Positions 34,774 through 44,774 of a DNA stretch of 64,000 nt are shown here, piece by piece. Position 1 is the first letter of the stretch, and every line of letters starts with the position of its first letter. Both the position numbers and the translations under genes were made by a program. The DNA comes from Segatella buccae ATCC 33574 (GTDB taxonomy: Bacteria > Bacteroidota > Bacteroidia > Bacteroidales > Bacteroidaceae): positions 2,765,504-2,829,503 of the forward strand of contig NZ_GL586311.1 in the NCBI RefSeq assembly GCF_000184945.1, read 5' to 3'. A model generated the notes under the pieces. The model was not told the DNA's origin and made no database searches. It worked only from the letters and a program-made list of their open reading frames with translations.

Positions 34774-36651
34774 CTACATGTTTTTTTCTTTCCACATTTG
34801 AAACATCAATAATCGCCATATCACTTTATTCTCATGACCGAGTTTGCTGTCATAAAACAGATCTTTGATCTTCAGCACATTCGTTGCATTGAAAATCTCC
34901 ATGTCAAGTGCTCGGTCATTGATATGCTCCTCTATCAAATATTTCAAGTCGGAGCGCAACCAACCGTCGACAGGCATCATAAATCCGGTCTTGGGCCGGT
35001 CGAGCATTCGTTTGGGAATATATTTGTAGACAATGTCGCGGTAGATACGTTTCTGTACACCATCCTTAAATTTATAGTTCAAGGGCAGGCGTGCTGCAAA
35101 CTCTATGATTCGGTGATCGATAAGCGGCTCCCTGCTTTCGAGCGAGACGGACATGGCCGCCCTATCGACTTTCACCAAAATGTCATCAGCCATGTAGTTG
35201 ATATAATCCATTGCCATCGCCACCGATATGGCATCGCCAAACATACGCTCATCCGGCATGAAAACCGGAATAGGATAAGGCAGCCTCAACAACTCTCCGT
35301 AGACCGATTTGGCCAATGTACTATAAGAACCTCCTTCGGTGGCCACGGCCGTCCTGAAAGCCTGCGGAGTACGTAGGATAGCGGCCAGCGTCTCGCCTTT
35401 TTCGTGCAAGAAAGAGTAAGGACGGGCTAATGCTTCGGTCAAGGTATTGACGACATGAGACATGCCGTTACCTCTAAGGCCTTTAAGCAATCTCATATAT
35501 TTCATGACACTTGCCAGACCGGCATATCTGTTATATCCCGCAAAGGTCTCATCCCCACCATCGGCCGACAATGCCACTTTCACTTTTTCCCCGGCTACCC
35601 GGCTAACTAAAATCGTGGGTACAGCCGAATTGTCGGCAAAGGGTTCATCAAAGAAGAAGGGCAGCTCGGGAATAATCTCCTTACACTCCTTTTCCGTGCA
35701 AATATATTCCGTGTGTTCCGTACCCAGCAGTGCCGCGATTTCCCGGGCCGCAGGTGCTTCATTGGTACCGGTGGGAAAACCTATGGTAAAGGTTTTCAGC
35801 CTCTCCGTGCGATCTGCCTGTAAGATGGCCGCCAAACCGGTGCTGTCATATCCCCCGCTCAAGAAGATACCCACGGGCACATCAGATATCATGCGATAGT
35901 TGAATGCCGAGCGTAGGATCCTCTCCATCTCTTCTTTTGCCGTCTCGTAAGAAATGTCCAGTCGCGGTTGCTGGTAGTAGTCCAGCACATCCCAATATTT
36001 GGTTATTCGGAATGTCCGATCCGAAATGTTATATTTGAGAATATGACCGGCTCGTAGCTTAAATGTGTTCTTGAAGATGGCGTAGGGGGCCGGCACATAA
36101 CCGTATTTAAAATACAATGCGGCAGCATGATGGTCAAGGGACTTGACAAAAGCCGGATATTTGTAAAACGCTTTCAGTTCGCTCGCGAAGAGGAAAACAC
36201 CATCTTTCACATAATAATAAAGGGGCTTCACGCCGGCCCTGTCCCTGAAAAGGGTTAACTCATTAGAGGCTGTGTCCAAGATAGCGAAAGCAAACATGCC
36301 GACAAACTTGTCCACACATTTATCTCCCCACTCTTTATAGGCATGGAGGATGACCTCGGTGTCTGAATCCAACAGGAAATGATGTCCGCACTTCTCCAGT
36401 TCATGCCTGATGTCCTTAAAATTGTACACTTCCCCATTGAAGACAATGGCCAATCCTGCATATTCCATGGGTTGGTTGGCTGCATCGGAAAGGTCGATAA
36501 TCGACAGCCGGGCGTGTCCCAAGCTACAGTCGTTTCGGGGATAGTTTCTGGCTTCCTGATGGTCGGGCCCCCGATGCTTCATCATGGCCACCATCTCCGT
36601 AGTCGTCTCCAGAGACAGTTTTTCGTCTATATAGCCGCAAATTCCACACAT
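34774..36651 (-). CDS. Asparagine synthase-type amidotransferase, second copy
   Basis: The 625-residue homologue of the neighbouring gene has Cys2 (MCGICGYID), HRGPDHQEA, FNGEVYNF and FLSGGYDSTG, so glutaminase and synthetase sites are both intact. Its base use is close to the chromosomal average, unlike its partner. Having two active-looking copies side by side suggests two different acceptor uronates or two positions. It starts 4 bases after the preceding glycosyltransferase gene, so it belongs to the same operon. Confidence 0.88.
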   Translation of the reverse strand: MCGICGYIDEKLSLETTTEMVAMMKHRGPDHQEARNYPRNDCSLGHARLSIIDLSDAANQPMEYAGLAIVFNGEVYNFKDIRHELEKCGHHFLLDSDTEVILHAYKEWGDKCVDKFVGMFAFAILDTASNELTLFRDRAGVKPLYYYVKDGVFLFASELKAFYKYPAFVKSLDHHAAALYFKYGYVPAPYAIFKNTFKLRAGHILKYNISDRTFRITKYWDVLDYYQQPRLDISYETAKEEMERILRSAFNYRMISDVPVGIFLSGGYDSTGLAAILQADRTERLKTFTIGFPTGTNEAPAAREIAALLGTEHTEYICTEKECKEIIPELPFFFDEPFADNSAVPTILVSRVAGEKVKVALSADGGDETFAGYNRYAGLASVMKYMRLLKGLRGNGMSHVVNTLTEALARPYSFLHEKGETLAAILRTPQAFRTAVATEGGSYSTLAKSVYGELLRLPYPIPVFMPDERMFGDAISVAMAMDYINYMADDILVKVDRAAMSVSLESREPLIDHRIIEFAARLPLNYKFKDGVQKRIYRDIVYKYIPKRMLDRPKTGFMMPVDGWLRSDLKYLIEEHINDRALDMEIFNATNVLKIKDLFYDSKLGHENKVIWRLLMFQMWKEKNM

Positions 36652-36655
36652 ACTC

Positions 36656-37492
36656 TCATTGTTTTTGTTCCAGCACCCTGTTTCTCAACCGGCTGCCATA
36701 GATGCACTTGACCCAGGCAGTAGGCAGATTTCGAAACACGTATCGTGCAATGGGATATTTATATGACAACGTCATAAGTCCTTTCATCCGATAGATGCCT
36801 TTCATATAGATTTTAAACTCATTTTTGGCTTTTGCTCTGCTCCGCCGTTTGAACACATCTCCTTCCCTACGGAAATACAACACCACCTGGGGGATATTGG
36901 CTATTTGGTAGCCGGCCATGAGCGCGTCAAACCAGAGCTGTATGTCCTGACTGGTCGGATAACGCTCGTCATATTTCAGTCCGCTTTGGAAAATGCGCCG
37001 ACGCATCATCACAGCAGGATGAGCCAGTGGCGAGGCCTTGACAATATACTTCCGGGCCTCTTGAGGTGTCAAAGGATAGTGACGGACATTCAGACACTCG
37101 TGCTGTGTGTCAAACTCCTGCAAAAAACCTCCCACAATGTCGATATCAGGATGCTGCTCCAGAAAGGCCGCCTGCCTTTCAAACCGCCTCGGTGCAGCCC
37201 TGTCGTCGCTGTCCATGCGGGCCACCAGCTCTGAGGTAACCTGCCGCAGCCCAATATTAAGCGACTTGGTCAGTCCTTGGTTGGTTTCATTCCGGCAGAT
37301 GCACATTCTGTCACCGAGAATATCCTTATAGCGGTCGATGACAGTATAAAGACCAGCCGTCAAAGGGCCGTCTTCTATCAGCACGATCTGTGCCGGCTTG
37401 CAAGTTTGTTCTTCCCAGACGCTTTTTAAGGCTTGGGCAAGGAACTCCGGCCTTTCCGACTTGTAAACGGACATCAATACAGATATTGTCAT
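36656..37492 (-). CDS. Family 2 glycosyltransferase
   Basis: This 278-residue GT-A enzyme starts MTISVLMSVYKSERPEFL and has the nucleotide-sugar metal site in ARMDSDDRA, plus GGFLQEFD and the later PTSQDIQLW. It would add one sugar to the lipid-linked repeat unit at the inner face of the membrane. The ATG at 37492 overlaps the stop of the previous gene as ATGA; the longer frame upstream lies inside that gene. Confidence 0.88.
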   Translation of the reverse strand: MTISVLMSVYKSERPEFLAQALKSVWEEQTCKPAQIVLIEDGPLTAGLYTVIDRYKDILGDRMCICRNETNQGLTKSLNIGLRQVTSELVARMDSDDRAAPRRFERQAAFLEQHPDIDIVGGFLQEFDTQHECLNVRHYPLTPQEARKYIVKASPLAHPAVMMRRRIFQSGLKYDERYPTSQDIQLWFDALMAGYQIANIPQVVLYFRREGDVFKRRSRAKAKNEFKIYMKGIYRMKGLMTLSYKYPIARYVFRNLPTAWVKCIYGSRLRNRVLEQKQ

Positions 37493-38556
37493 ACTCTCTC
37501 TCCTCCTTCCACTACATGTGTTATTAATGAAGCCCATTGATCGACAATGCGGTCTTCTCTAAAGTCGCCGGCTTTCCGGCGGTTATTCTCACCCATTGTG
37601 TACATCAGTTTTTCATCGCCCAACAGCTTTTCGAGTGCGAGAGAAAACGCTTCCTCGTCTCCAATCGGTGTGACAAAGCCGTTTATGCCTTGTTCTATCA
37701 AATCGCTTGCACCCGACACATCGGTGGATATGACCGGTAGTCCCACGCAAATGGCTTCCAACAGGGCATTGCTCATACCTTCATAGTCGCTTGACATGAC
37801 AAAAAGCTTCGAGCGGTTCATTTCCTCAATAATCTTATCCGACTTCCCTGCCAACACTATCTTGTCTTCCATCCCGATAGCTGCTATCCCGGCCTCTATC
37901 TCTGAACGTTGGGGACCATCGCCATATACGCATAGTTTGTATTGAGGGAAATGCTCCGAAACCTTCCGGAAAGCACGAAACATCATCGGATAGTTTTTCT
38001 GGTATGCCAATCGTCCTACAGCGATAATTCTGTTCTCCTTGTCCACTTCCGGAAGTGAAAAGACTTTACCGGTAACCGGATTCCGAATGATGGTGGTCCT
38101 TGCCTGCAAACGGGGAGAGTAAAACTCCTTGATGCGCTCAGTCTGTACCACCAAGTGTGCCGTCCTGCGCAGAAGCACCCATCTCAAGAAACCTTTTGCC
38201 TTTCCGAAGAAATGAGGGTCTATTCGCTCCGACGAGACTACCGGCACCCTCATGCCTATCAAAGAGGCCAGCGTGGCGCAGAACACCTCAAGCATGAAAG
38301 CTATCACTACATCGGGCTTCCGCTCCTTGACATGCCTGCGCAGCCAAACCATCTTCTTCATGATAGACCGGCTCCGGGTCTCTTCCTCTGCAAACCATAC
38401 TTTGACTTTTTCGTCTATGGGATAGAAGACCAGATGTTTGTTCAGACAGATGATCTCCACCTCATTTCCACGATTGGCAAAAGAATTAGCCAACAACGAC
38501 ATGACTCTTTCACTCCCTCCGGAATGTAAAGTAGAAGTAATAAAAGATATTCTCAT
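37489..38556 (-). CDS. Family 4 glycosyltransferase
   Basis: This 355-residue GT-B enzyme starts MRISFITSTLHSGGSERVMS and has the C-terminal GT4 donor site: AVGRLAYQKNYPMMFRAF, VYGDGPQR and the acidic SSDYEGMSNALLEAICVG region (E-x7-E). It retains the anomeric configuration of its donor sugar, which cannot be told from sequence. It is coupled to the next glycosyltransferase by a 4-base overlap. Confidence 0.9.
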   Translation of the reverse strand: MRISFITSTLHSGGSERVMSLLANSFANRGNEVEIICLNKHLVFYPIDEKVKVWFAEEETRSRSIMKKMVWLRRHVKERKPDVVIAFMLEVFCATLASLIGMRVPVVSSERIDPHFFGKAKGFLRWVLLRRTAHLVVQTERIKEFYSPRLQARTTIIRNPVTGKVFSLPEVDKENRIIAVGRLAYQKNYPMMFRAFRKVSEHFPQYKLCVYGDGPQRSEIEAGIAAIGMEDKIVLAGKSDKIIEEMNRSKLFVMSSDYEGMSNALLEAICVGLPVISTDVSGASDLIEQGINGFVTPIGDEEAFSLALEKLLGDEKLMYTMGENNRRKAGDFREDRIVDQWASLITHVVEGGERV

Positions 38557-38588
38557 TGATAAGCGTTCCTTTTAACTATACGAGTTCC

Positions 38589-39578
38589 TCAGAGTTTATG
38601 AAACCCGCTTCTTATTTTTAAGCTGACTAACCAAGCCGGTACCATAACCAGCACACAAAAGAACCTATTACTTCTCCTATGCAAAGCATTTAACAATTGA
38701 TTAATTCTAATCCCCAATGCAAAACCGCATGTCATATACTCGCATATCAAGATTAAAAACCTATAGAAATTCTTATACTGGAGTTCGTCAAGCTCATTTA
38801 TTATATTATATATGGAAAAAACATAGTTTATACACTTTTGTTTGGTAAAAACGGCCTTTGTGTAATTACCACTATCGGAGTGATAGATTCTTAGAGGGAT
38901 AAAAACATATCTGGTGTCATATTGCCTTGCCAACCTATTCCAAAACAAGGATTCATGTACAAGTTTAACTTTATCATATAACCATTTACCATCATCATTA
39001 AACATCTTTACTTGATTCACTAACCCCATATCTCTACATGTTATATTCTCAAAGTGCTTATTTCTGCACCATTCCATTTCGAGAAAATTCGAATCAATAT
39101 ACCCCACATCGCTTTGAGGATTATACTTTCCAGACACATTGCCCATTATATCTATTGCCAATGCCCTAATTGCCACTATATTAGAGATATTCAGCCTCTT
39201 TATCTTAATCCATTCTTCATAGAAAGTCTCCAAACAATTAGGTGTCATTTCATCATCATCGTCAATATCCACCATATATGGAGTCTGTATTATTTCAAAA
39301 CCATATTTAAGTGCTCTGGTCTTGCCCGCATTTTCCTGATAATGGTATTCTATCATAAATCCGGCATCGCATTTACCAAGAAATTCGCCCTTCTCGGAAA
39401 AAGTACCAAAAGGTTTCTGCACCAATGAACATATATAATTATATGTTTCATCTATAGATCCATCGTCTATAATTAGCCAAACAAAATCCTTAAATGTCTG
39501 TTCCGATAAAGACCTATATAACCTCTCCAAGAAGTTAGCCCTATTATAGGTCGTTGTCAATATTGTAAACGTACTCAT
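38589..39578 (-). CDS. Family 2 glycosyltransferase, AT-rich
   Basis: The 329-residue GT-A enzyme starts STFTILTTTYNRANFLERLY and has LIIDDGSIDET and the metal site MVDIDDDDE. After the catalytic part there is a C-terminal hydrophobic helix (LVMVPAWLVSL) that could anchor it to the membrane. ATG 39578 is chosen; the frame opens six bases earlier at a TTG. From this gene up to 46301 base use is clearly AT-rich. Confidence 0.86.
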   Translation of the reverse strand: MSTFTILTTTYNRANFLERLYRSLSEQTFKDFVWLIIDDGSIDETYNYICSLVQKPFGTFSEKGEFLGKCDAGFMIEYHYQENAGKTRALKYGFEIIQTPYMVDIDDDDEMTPNCLETFYEEWIKIKRLNISNIVAIRALAIDIMGNVSGKYNPQSDVGYIDSNFLEMEWCRNKHFENITCRDMGLVNQVKMFNDDGKWLYDKVKLVHESLFWNRLARQYDTRYVFIPLRIYHSDSGNYTKAVFTKQKCINYVFSIYNIINELDELQYKNFYRFLILICEYMTCGFALGIRINQLLNALHRRSNRFFCVLVMVPAWLVSLKIRSGFHKL

Positions 39579-39596
39579 AAGCAATTACTTCCTCAA

Positions 39597-40649
39597 TCAA
39601 TTGAAATTCCTAATAAAGAATACAATCAATATCCCTAAAACCAATAACGATGGTATAACCCTATATTCTTTTTTTGTAGCTCTAATAATTAAAGGTAAAA
39701 TTACTATCTCGTAAGTCGCAAAAATAGTTGAAGTTCTCCCGGCAACTGTTCCATAAACGCAAAGCACAATCAGCAATAACGTACTATAAAAATAAGCATT
39801 CCTTATCGTATAATAATACTTCGTTAACCTCACGAATGTTTTCTCTCCATAAGTAAATATCAATAATATTATGGTTTGATAATAAATCATAGGGTTAGAC
39901 AAATCATTACTCCATGCATTTTCGCTTCCCTCTGTAATATAATCTTTTGCCAATTCCTGTACAAAATCAAAATTAGAAATAACCTGTTTAATGGTACCTC
40001 CCAAGAAACCTGCGGCTAAGAAAGCAAGGGCAAGACCGCATAAGATATGAATTTTCCGTATTGGCAGCATATTAAACAAGATCAAAGGGATTGCTATTAA
40101 AATACTAGTATGTATGTAGGAGGCCAGTATGCAAATTATGATATATTTCAAATACTCTTTCTTGGCTATAAAAGTAGTTGCAGCAATAATAATTGCAATG
40201 GCAAGACCGGCACGCATTTGATTCATATCTCTTGCCATCATAAATCGAGCCGTATAAATACATAGCCCCAAAACTGGGAACAATGAGTATTTTTTTAAAG
40301 AGTAAAAAACGAAGAAAAGTGATAAAGCCGCAATAAATGTAAAATAGAAAAAAGTGTCGTCCGCAATCGTTTTTGCTATTACACAGAGAAGATAATATCC
40401 TTTTTCTGAATAAGCATAAAATTTATCATTAAACGAAAAAGTACTTAATGTATTTGTCGTTTCATGAAACGAATAGGCATAAGCATAAGAGTCTATCCAA
40501 TATACCGGATTCCGACTTCCCACCATTAATGTGAAAATCAAAAAGAGAATGAGCAATATTCCCAATTGCCGCACCCCTCTTACCCGGTCTAGAAAACCGG
40601 AAAAGAGATATAAACCAATAAATAATGTTAGGGCAGTAACAAATGACAT
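39597..40649 (-). CDS. EpsG/Wzy-type polysaccharide polymerase
   Basis: This 350-residue integral membrane protein has about ten hydrophobic segments and the EpsG-family region SYAYAYSFHETTN and RDMNQMRAGLAIAI. Such proteins link repeat units at the outer face of the inner membrane after flipping. It is the only polymerase candidate in the locus and lies between two glycosyltransferases with gaps of 2 and about 18 bases. Confidence 0.8.
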   Translation of the reverse strand: MSFVTALTLFIGLYLFSGFLDRVRGVRQLGILLILFLIFTLMVGSRNPVYWIDSYAYAYSFHETTNTLSTFSFNDKFYAYSEKGYYLLCVIAKTIADDTFFYFTFIAALSLFFVFYSLKKYSLFPVLGLCIYTARFMMARDMNQMRAGLAIAIIIAATTFIAKKEYLKYIIICILASYIHTSILIAIPLILFNMLPIRKIHILCGLALAFLAAGFLGGTIKQVISNFDFVQELAKDYITEGSENAWSNDLSNPMIYYQTIILLIFTYGEKTFVRLTKYYYTIRNAYFYSTLLLIVLCVYGTVAGRTSTIFATYEIVILPLIIRATKKEYRVIPSLLVLGILIVFFIRNFN

Positions 40650-40651
40650 TG

Positions 40652-41800
40652 TTAAGATATTTCTTTAAACAACTGTTCCCACATCATTATGATATTTTTA
40701 GTTTCATAAAAAGATGCTCGCTTTAAAGCGCATTGCTGTATTTCTTTACGCATAACATCATCACATATCATTTTAATTAACTTAAGAGCCAAGTCTTCCA
40801 CATCTTCTGGTTTGCACAAGAACCCCTGACTTTCATTGGTAATTATGCTCTGAGTCCTTCCTTTAAAGTCTGTCGCTACTGGTGCACACCCTTGGCTCAT
40901 GGCTTCAATTAACACCATTGGGAGTCCCTCACTCCTACTACTTAGGCAAAAAATCGCTGCTTTTTGATACAAACTAAGCATGTCTGATTGATAGCCAAGG
41001 AAATCTATTTTATCTTCTACACCATTTTCTCTGGCCATATTTCTAAGCATGTCAAATGTATTCTGACTTCCGTTACCGGCTATTTTTAATCTCCACTCAA
41101 CTTGCCTCTCTTCCTTTTTCGCTCTATCAGTGATTGTTTGATTAGTATTTTCCTTTAATTCCAGAGATTGGCAAACCTTTCCCCACGCCCGAATTAAAAT
41201 ATCCCAACCCTTACATTGCCATTGATCTATTCTTCCTGCTGCTAATACAAAATTTTCTTTTGAAACGATACGATCTTTTAATGGAGCAAAACTTAAAGGG
41301 TTAGGTATTACATAAATTTTCTTCGTATTATGATATTTGTGAAACATCAATTCTCTATCCGGTTCTGTAAGAAGAGTTGTTGCTGCATAAAGACATGGGG
41401 TAAATCTGTCTAAAATATAATCTATTCTACTTAATTTGTAAGTCATGCTCTCTAAAGCATGATGAATTGTCATCACCACAGGTACATTAAGTCCAATGGC
41501 CGAAAACATTGATAGCAAAGAACAAGCTCTCATGTTTCCAATAACGACATCCGGCTTATACTTCCTTAAATATTTTCTCAATTTAAAAATAGCACCTCCC
41601 CACTTTAATATTTTATTATTTTTCGGTGGGAAGAGTTGCAACAACCGCACACGTTCGTCAACCGGATAAGTGGCCTTTTTCGTTAAATCAACAACAAGCC
41701 ACACTTCATGCCCTCGCTGAACAAAACCATTGGCCAGGTTTACATGGACTCTTTCTGCCCCTCCTTCGCCAAGAGAGTTACAAACAAGAAATATCTTCAT
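40652..41800 (-). CDS. Family 4 glycosyltransferase
   Basis: The 382-residue GT-B enzyme starts MKIFLVCNSLGEGGAERVHV and has the donor site LAAGRIDQWQCKGWDILIRA, IAGNGS and SSRSEGLPMVLIEAMSQG. A Lys/Glu-rich insertion (about 215-235, LKENTNQTITDRAKKEERQ) sits between the two halves. The C-terminal helix YETKNIIMMWEQLFKE is usual. It probably extends the lipid-linked repeat. Confidence 0.9.
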   Translation of the reverse strand: MKIFLVCNSLGEGGAERVHVNLANGFVQRGHEVWLVVDLTKKATYPVDERVRLLQLFPPKNNKILKWGGAIFKLRKYLRKYKPDVVIGNMRACSLLSMFSAIGLNVPVVMTIHHALESMTYKLSRIDYILDRFTPCLYAATTLLTEPDRELMFHKYHNTKKIYVIPNPLSFAPLKDRIVSKENFVLAAGRIDQWQCKGWDILIRAWGKVCQSLELKENTNQTITDRAKKEERQVEWRLKIAGNGSQNTFDMLRNMARENGVEDKIDFLGYQSDMLSLYQKAAIFCLSSRSEGLPMVLIEAMSQGCAPVATDFKGRTQSIITNESQGFLCKPEDVEDLALKLIKMICDDVMRKEIQQCALKRASFYETKNIIMMWEQLFKEIS

Positions 41801-41833
41801 TTGGTAGATTATAGGTAAACATACAAAACAATC

Positions 41834-42616
41834 TCAACTAAATTTTATCAGGCAGTAATGCATTCTATGAAAAATGCTCCCTAACACTCTTATAATAAGC
41901 CTTTCCACAAGGGTGTTTTTCGTTTTTCCACATGAATAGTTTTCTCTCCAACTTCCCACTGCAAGATGCAAACAATAAGACTTCGACCTGTTTACAGTCT
42001 TTCCCTGGAAAGGATCAAAGAAATAAGCTGGATAGATTTTTAGTCCATGTTCTAAACTTTGCTCCTGCTGAAAAGAAGGATTCCAATTATACCCTATCTG
42101 GTTTCCAATCAATGCTTGAATAAACGGCAATGTTACAATATTTTGCCTCAATTCATTCGGTAATTCTTTGACTGAAGAAGTGATAAAATGCCTATCTTGG
42201 TAATAATCAAGACAACTTTTAATAAATGGATGACCTTTCTCGGCACCAAAACAATGGGATGAGAGCCCTTGATAGGAACCTATTTTACCAAAGTGGATGG
42301 ACGATTCTTTTCCGATAAAGGCCTTATCTTGAAGAAATCTATCAAAAGGTTTATACACCTGCACATCTGTATCTAAATAGATGCCACCATAATGATAAAC
42401 TGCATATAGCCGCACAAAATCAGCAGCGTATGCCCATTTTCGTTCTTGTAATGCTTCTTTTAAGAATACAGAATCTATTTCCTTTAATGACTCCATATCC
42501 CATTTCCGCAACTCATATTCCGGCATAATCTTTCGCCAAGATTCCATACAACGTTTGACATCAGAAGGCATTTCCTCGCCACTGAACCACGTATAATGTA
42601 TAATTTTAGATATCAT
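41834..42616 (-). CDS. Family 32-type glycosyltransferase
   Basis: The 260-residue enzyme has the OCH1/capsule-type sugar-binding region: IIHYTWFSGEEMPSDVKRCM, then RKWAYAADFVRLYAVYHYGG (in part) and the metal motif YLDTDVQVY. These GT32 proteins transfer hexoses in capsule and O-antigen synthesis. The C-terminus VLGSIFHRMHYCLIKF may lie at the membrane. Confidence 0.87.
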   Translation of the reverse strand: MISKIIHYTWFSGEEMPSDVKRCMESWRKIMPEYELRKWDMESLKEIDSVFLKEALQERKWAYAADFVRLYAVYHYGGIYLDTDVQVYKPFDRFLQDKAFIGKESSIHFGKIGSYQGLSSHCFGAEKGHPFIKSCLDYYQDRHFITSSVKELPNELRQNIVTLPFIQALIGNQIGYNWNPSFQQEQSLEHGLKIYPAYFFDPFQGKTVNRSKSYCLHLAVGSWRENYSCGKTKNTLVERLIIRVLGSIFHRMHYCLIKFS

Positions 42617-42642
42617 AATATATGAAAATTGTATTAAATAAT

Positions 42643-43662
42643 TTATTTAACTTTACCAAACAACAGTAATTCTAATAGCTTGTTATAATGAATTACTCTT
42701 GCGACAGAGAGTGAAAAAACGATTAAAGCAATACTAATCATTAAATAGAACAATAAATTTAATAAGAATCCTTGCTCTGGCATATTTAAATTTTGAATTA
42801 AAGAAGAGTCTAATAATCCAATCAAAAAGAAATAATGTAAAACATATATTTCTAAACTATAGCGTCCCAATAAATTAAAAACCTTTTCAAGCATACTATC
42901 AGTTCCTGTATGCGAAGCCCATATAAATACAATTGGGGTAAAAAGCAATCCTAATAAAAATTTTCTGACAAACCAAATCTGCATATCAGATATTTCGCAT
43001 ATAATGAAGCCTATTAGAAAAAACATAAAAGCAGTGCCAACAATATTATCACTCGTTTTTAGTACATTCAGATAATCTTTATGGTGCAATAGAAATCCGA
43101 TTAAAAAGAATAATGGATAATATTGGAAATATTTAATCAATACCAGACCAATACATGTAAGAAGAATATATAAAATAATTCTCATTGTTCGAGACAAATG
43201 AATTTGTGCATATTCAATCACAAGTTTAAATATTTTTCCTAAGAGTCGAATGATAAATAAATACCAAAGGAACCAATAACCTCGCATCATTGGATCGACT
43301 ATCATCGTTACAAATGGATTCCGCTGTAAAACGCCTTGCTCATAATAATCTTGTAAAATTATCTTAGGAATACCTATAAAGAATAAGGGGAAGAGAAGAG
43401 AATAATTTTTCAACCTAAGTAATTGTCCCCAAGTGTTTAAGCGAAAAAACGAATGATAAGACACATATCCACTAACCATGAAAAACAGATACATGAAAAA
43501 AGTATTGATAAAATGTTCTATTAGGTTATTAGGGTTATCTAAAACTCCCCAACTTACATGGCAAAACATCACACACAATATTCCAAGCCCTTTAGCATTA
43601 TCCAACCATGGGATACGGATAGAATCAATTCGGATTTGGCTACCCTGCTCTTTCTTACACAT
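42643..43662 (-). CDS. Acyltransferase 3-family membrane protein
   Basis: The 339-residue integral membrane protein starts in the cytoplasm and has about ten membrane spans. The family signature is WLDNAKGLGILCVMFCHVSW, with the catalytic-type His in MFCHV, and then FFMVSGYVSYHS. It would O-acetylate sugars of the polysaccharide. It overlaps the end of the pyruvyltransferase gene by 8 bases, so translation may be coupled. Confidence 0.88.
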   Translation of the reverse strand: MCKKEQGSQIRIDSIRIPWLDNAKGLGILCVMFCHVSWGVLDNPNNLIEHFINTFFMYLFFMVSGYVSYHSFFRLNTWGQLLRLKNYSLLFPLFFIGIPKIILQDYYEQGVLQRNPFVTMIVDPMMRGYWFLWYLFIIRLLGKIFKLVIEYAQIHLSRTMRIILYILLTCIGLVLIKYFQYYPLFFLIGFLLHHKDYLNVLKTSDNIVGTAFMFFLIGFIICEISDMQIWFVRKFLLGLLFTPIVFIWASHTGTDSMLEKVFNLLGRYSLEIYVLHYFFLIGLLDSSLIQNLNMPEQGFLLNLLFYLMISIALIVFSLSVARVIHYNKLLELLLFGKVK

Positions 43663-44773
43663 ATTTATGAATAAACTCTAATGATTTTTTTCGATAAGAT
43701 CCTACTTGTTCAACAATTCCAACTGAATAATTTATAGATTTATGTTCATACAAAGTTGGTTTAGAAAGACTGATAACTCTATTTAGCAATCCCAATTTAG
43801 ACAACAAATTATTTGTCCGACTATCTTTATCACCATTTATCGTATAAAAGTCTTTTTTTAATAATATAGAAAAAGCTGCTAAATGAAAAGAACTGCCAAT
43901 TGTACAAACAGCATTCTTCACAAGATTAAGAAATTCTTTAGGTCCGACTTCAAAGGAATTGCGGATATATGGATATTTATTAATATCCTTAGGATAATAG
44001 GCCCTATCCGTATAGACAGGTAACCCCATATCCTTTCCCAGTTTATTGGCTATTTCAAAATAAGAAGGTTTCAAGTTAGTCGGTGAATAGAAAAAAATAT
44101 AAGGCTCTTTTATTAGAGGTTCATCACTAATGAGCGATTCATAATCTTCTGCATCAAGCAAAAATGTAGGATCGCAGACCACCTCACAATTATCTATAAT
44201 CTGATTACTTATAAGGTATTCTTTAGATCTCTCCTCTCTTACAGACACTGCATTAAAACCACACAGATACCTCTTCAGGTAGTCAATCGGCACACGCTCT
44301 GGAGTAGGGCCTAGCGATGGTGCATAAGATATCCGCTTAATGGCCGGATCCAAGAAGTCTAAAAAAAAGACGGATGACGTTTCATTGGTATAATTCCATA
44401 TCTGGTCACTCCCTGCTATTACTAAGTCATAATTAAAAGAAGCATTGCAGAGTTGTTCCCGGGTATTATACTCACAAGTCAAATTTAATTCTTTTTTAAG
44501 GAAATCTTCAAAAAGATTCCATTTTTTAGTTATACCTTTAAAACTCGAAGGGTATAACAGCAAGCGTTTCATGCTTGACAGCAATGAATACTTATACCAA
44601 TAACGGCTGCTGAAATCAAATGGCTTGAAATATATTGACTTTTGTATAAACGAACGATAGTTAATTATTTCGACTTGATGCCCCCGCTTTTCAAGATAAG
44701 TCTGCAGTGCCCAAGCCTGCAAATTTGAACCATAGTTATGTGAAGCATGAAAAGTAATAATACCTATGCGCAT
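43655..44773 (-). CDS. Polysaccharide pyruvyl transferase family protein
   Basis: The 372-residue protein starts MRIGIITFHASHNYGSNLQA, the usual start of the family, and has IAGSDQIWN and GSSFHLAAFSILLKK near the end. Members add pyruvate ketals to sugars from phosphoenolpyruvate, giving negative charge, though some related proteins act on other substrates. It follows the flippase by a single base. Confidence 0.87.
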   Translation of the reverse strand: MRIGIITFHASHNYGSNLQAWALQTYLEKRGHQVEIINYRSFIQKSIYFKPFDFSSRYWYKYSLLSSMKRLLLYPSSFKGITKKWNLFEDFLKKELNLTCEYNTREQLCNASFNYDLVIAGSDQIWNYTNETSSVFFLDFLDPAIKRISYAPSLGPTPERVPIDYLKRYLCGFNAVSVREERSKEYLISNQIIDNCEVVCDPTFLLDAEDYESLISDEPLIKEPYIFFYSPTNLKPSYFEIANKLGKDMGLPVYTDRAYYPKDINKYPYIRNSFEVGPKEFLNLVKNAVCTIGSSFHLAAFSILLKKDFYTINGDKDSRTNNLLSKLGLLNRVISLSKPTLYEHKSINYSVGIVEQVGSYRKKSLEFIHKYV

Positions 44774-44774
44774 A

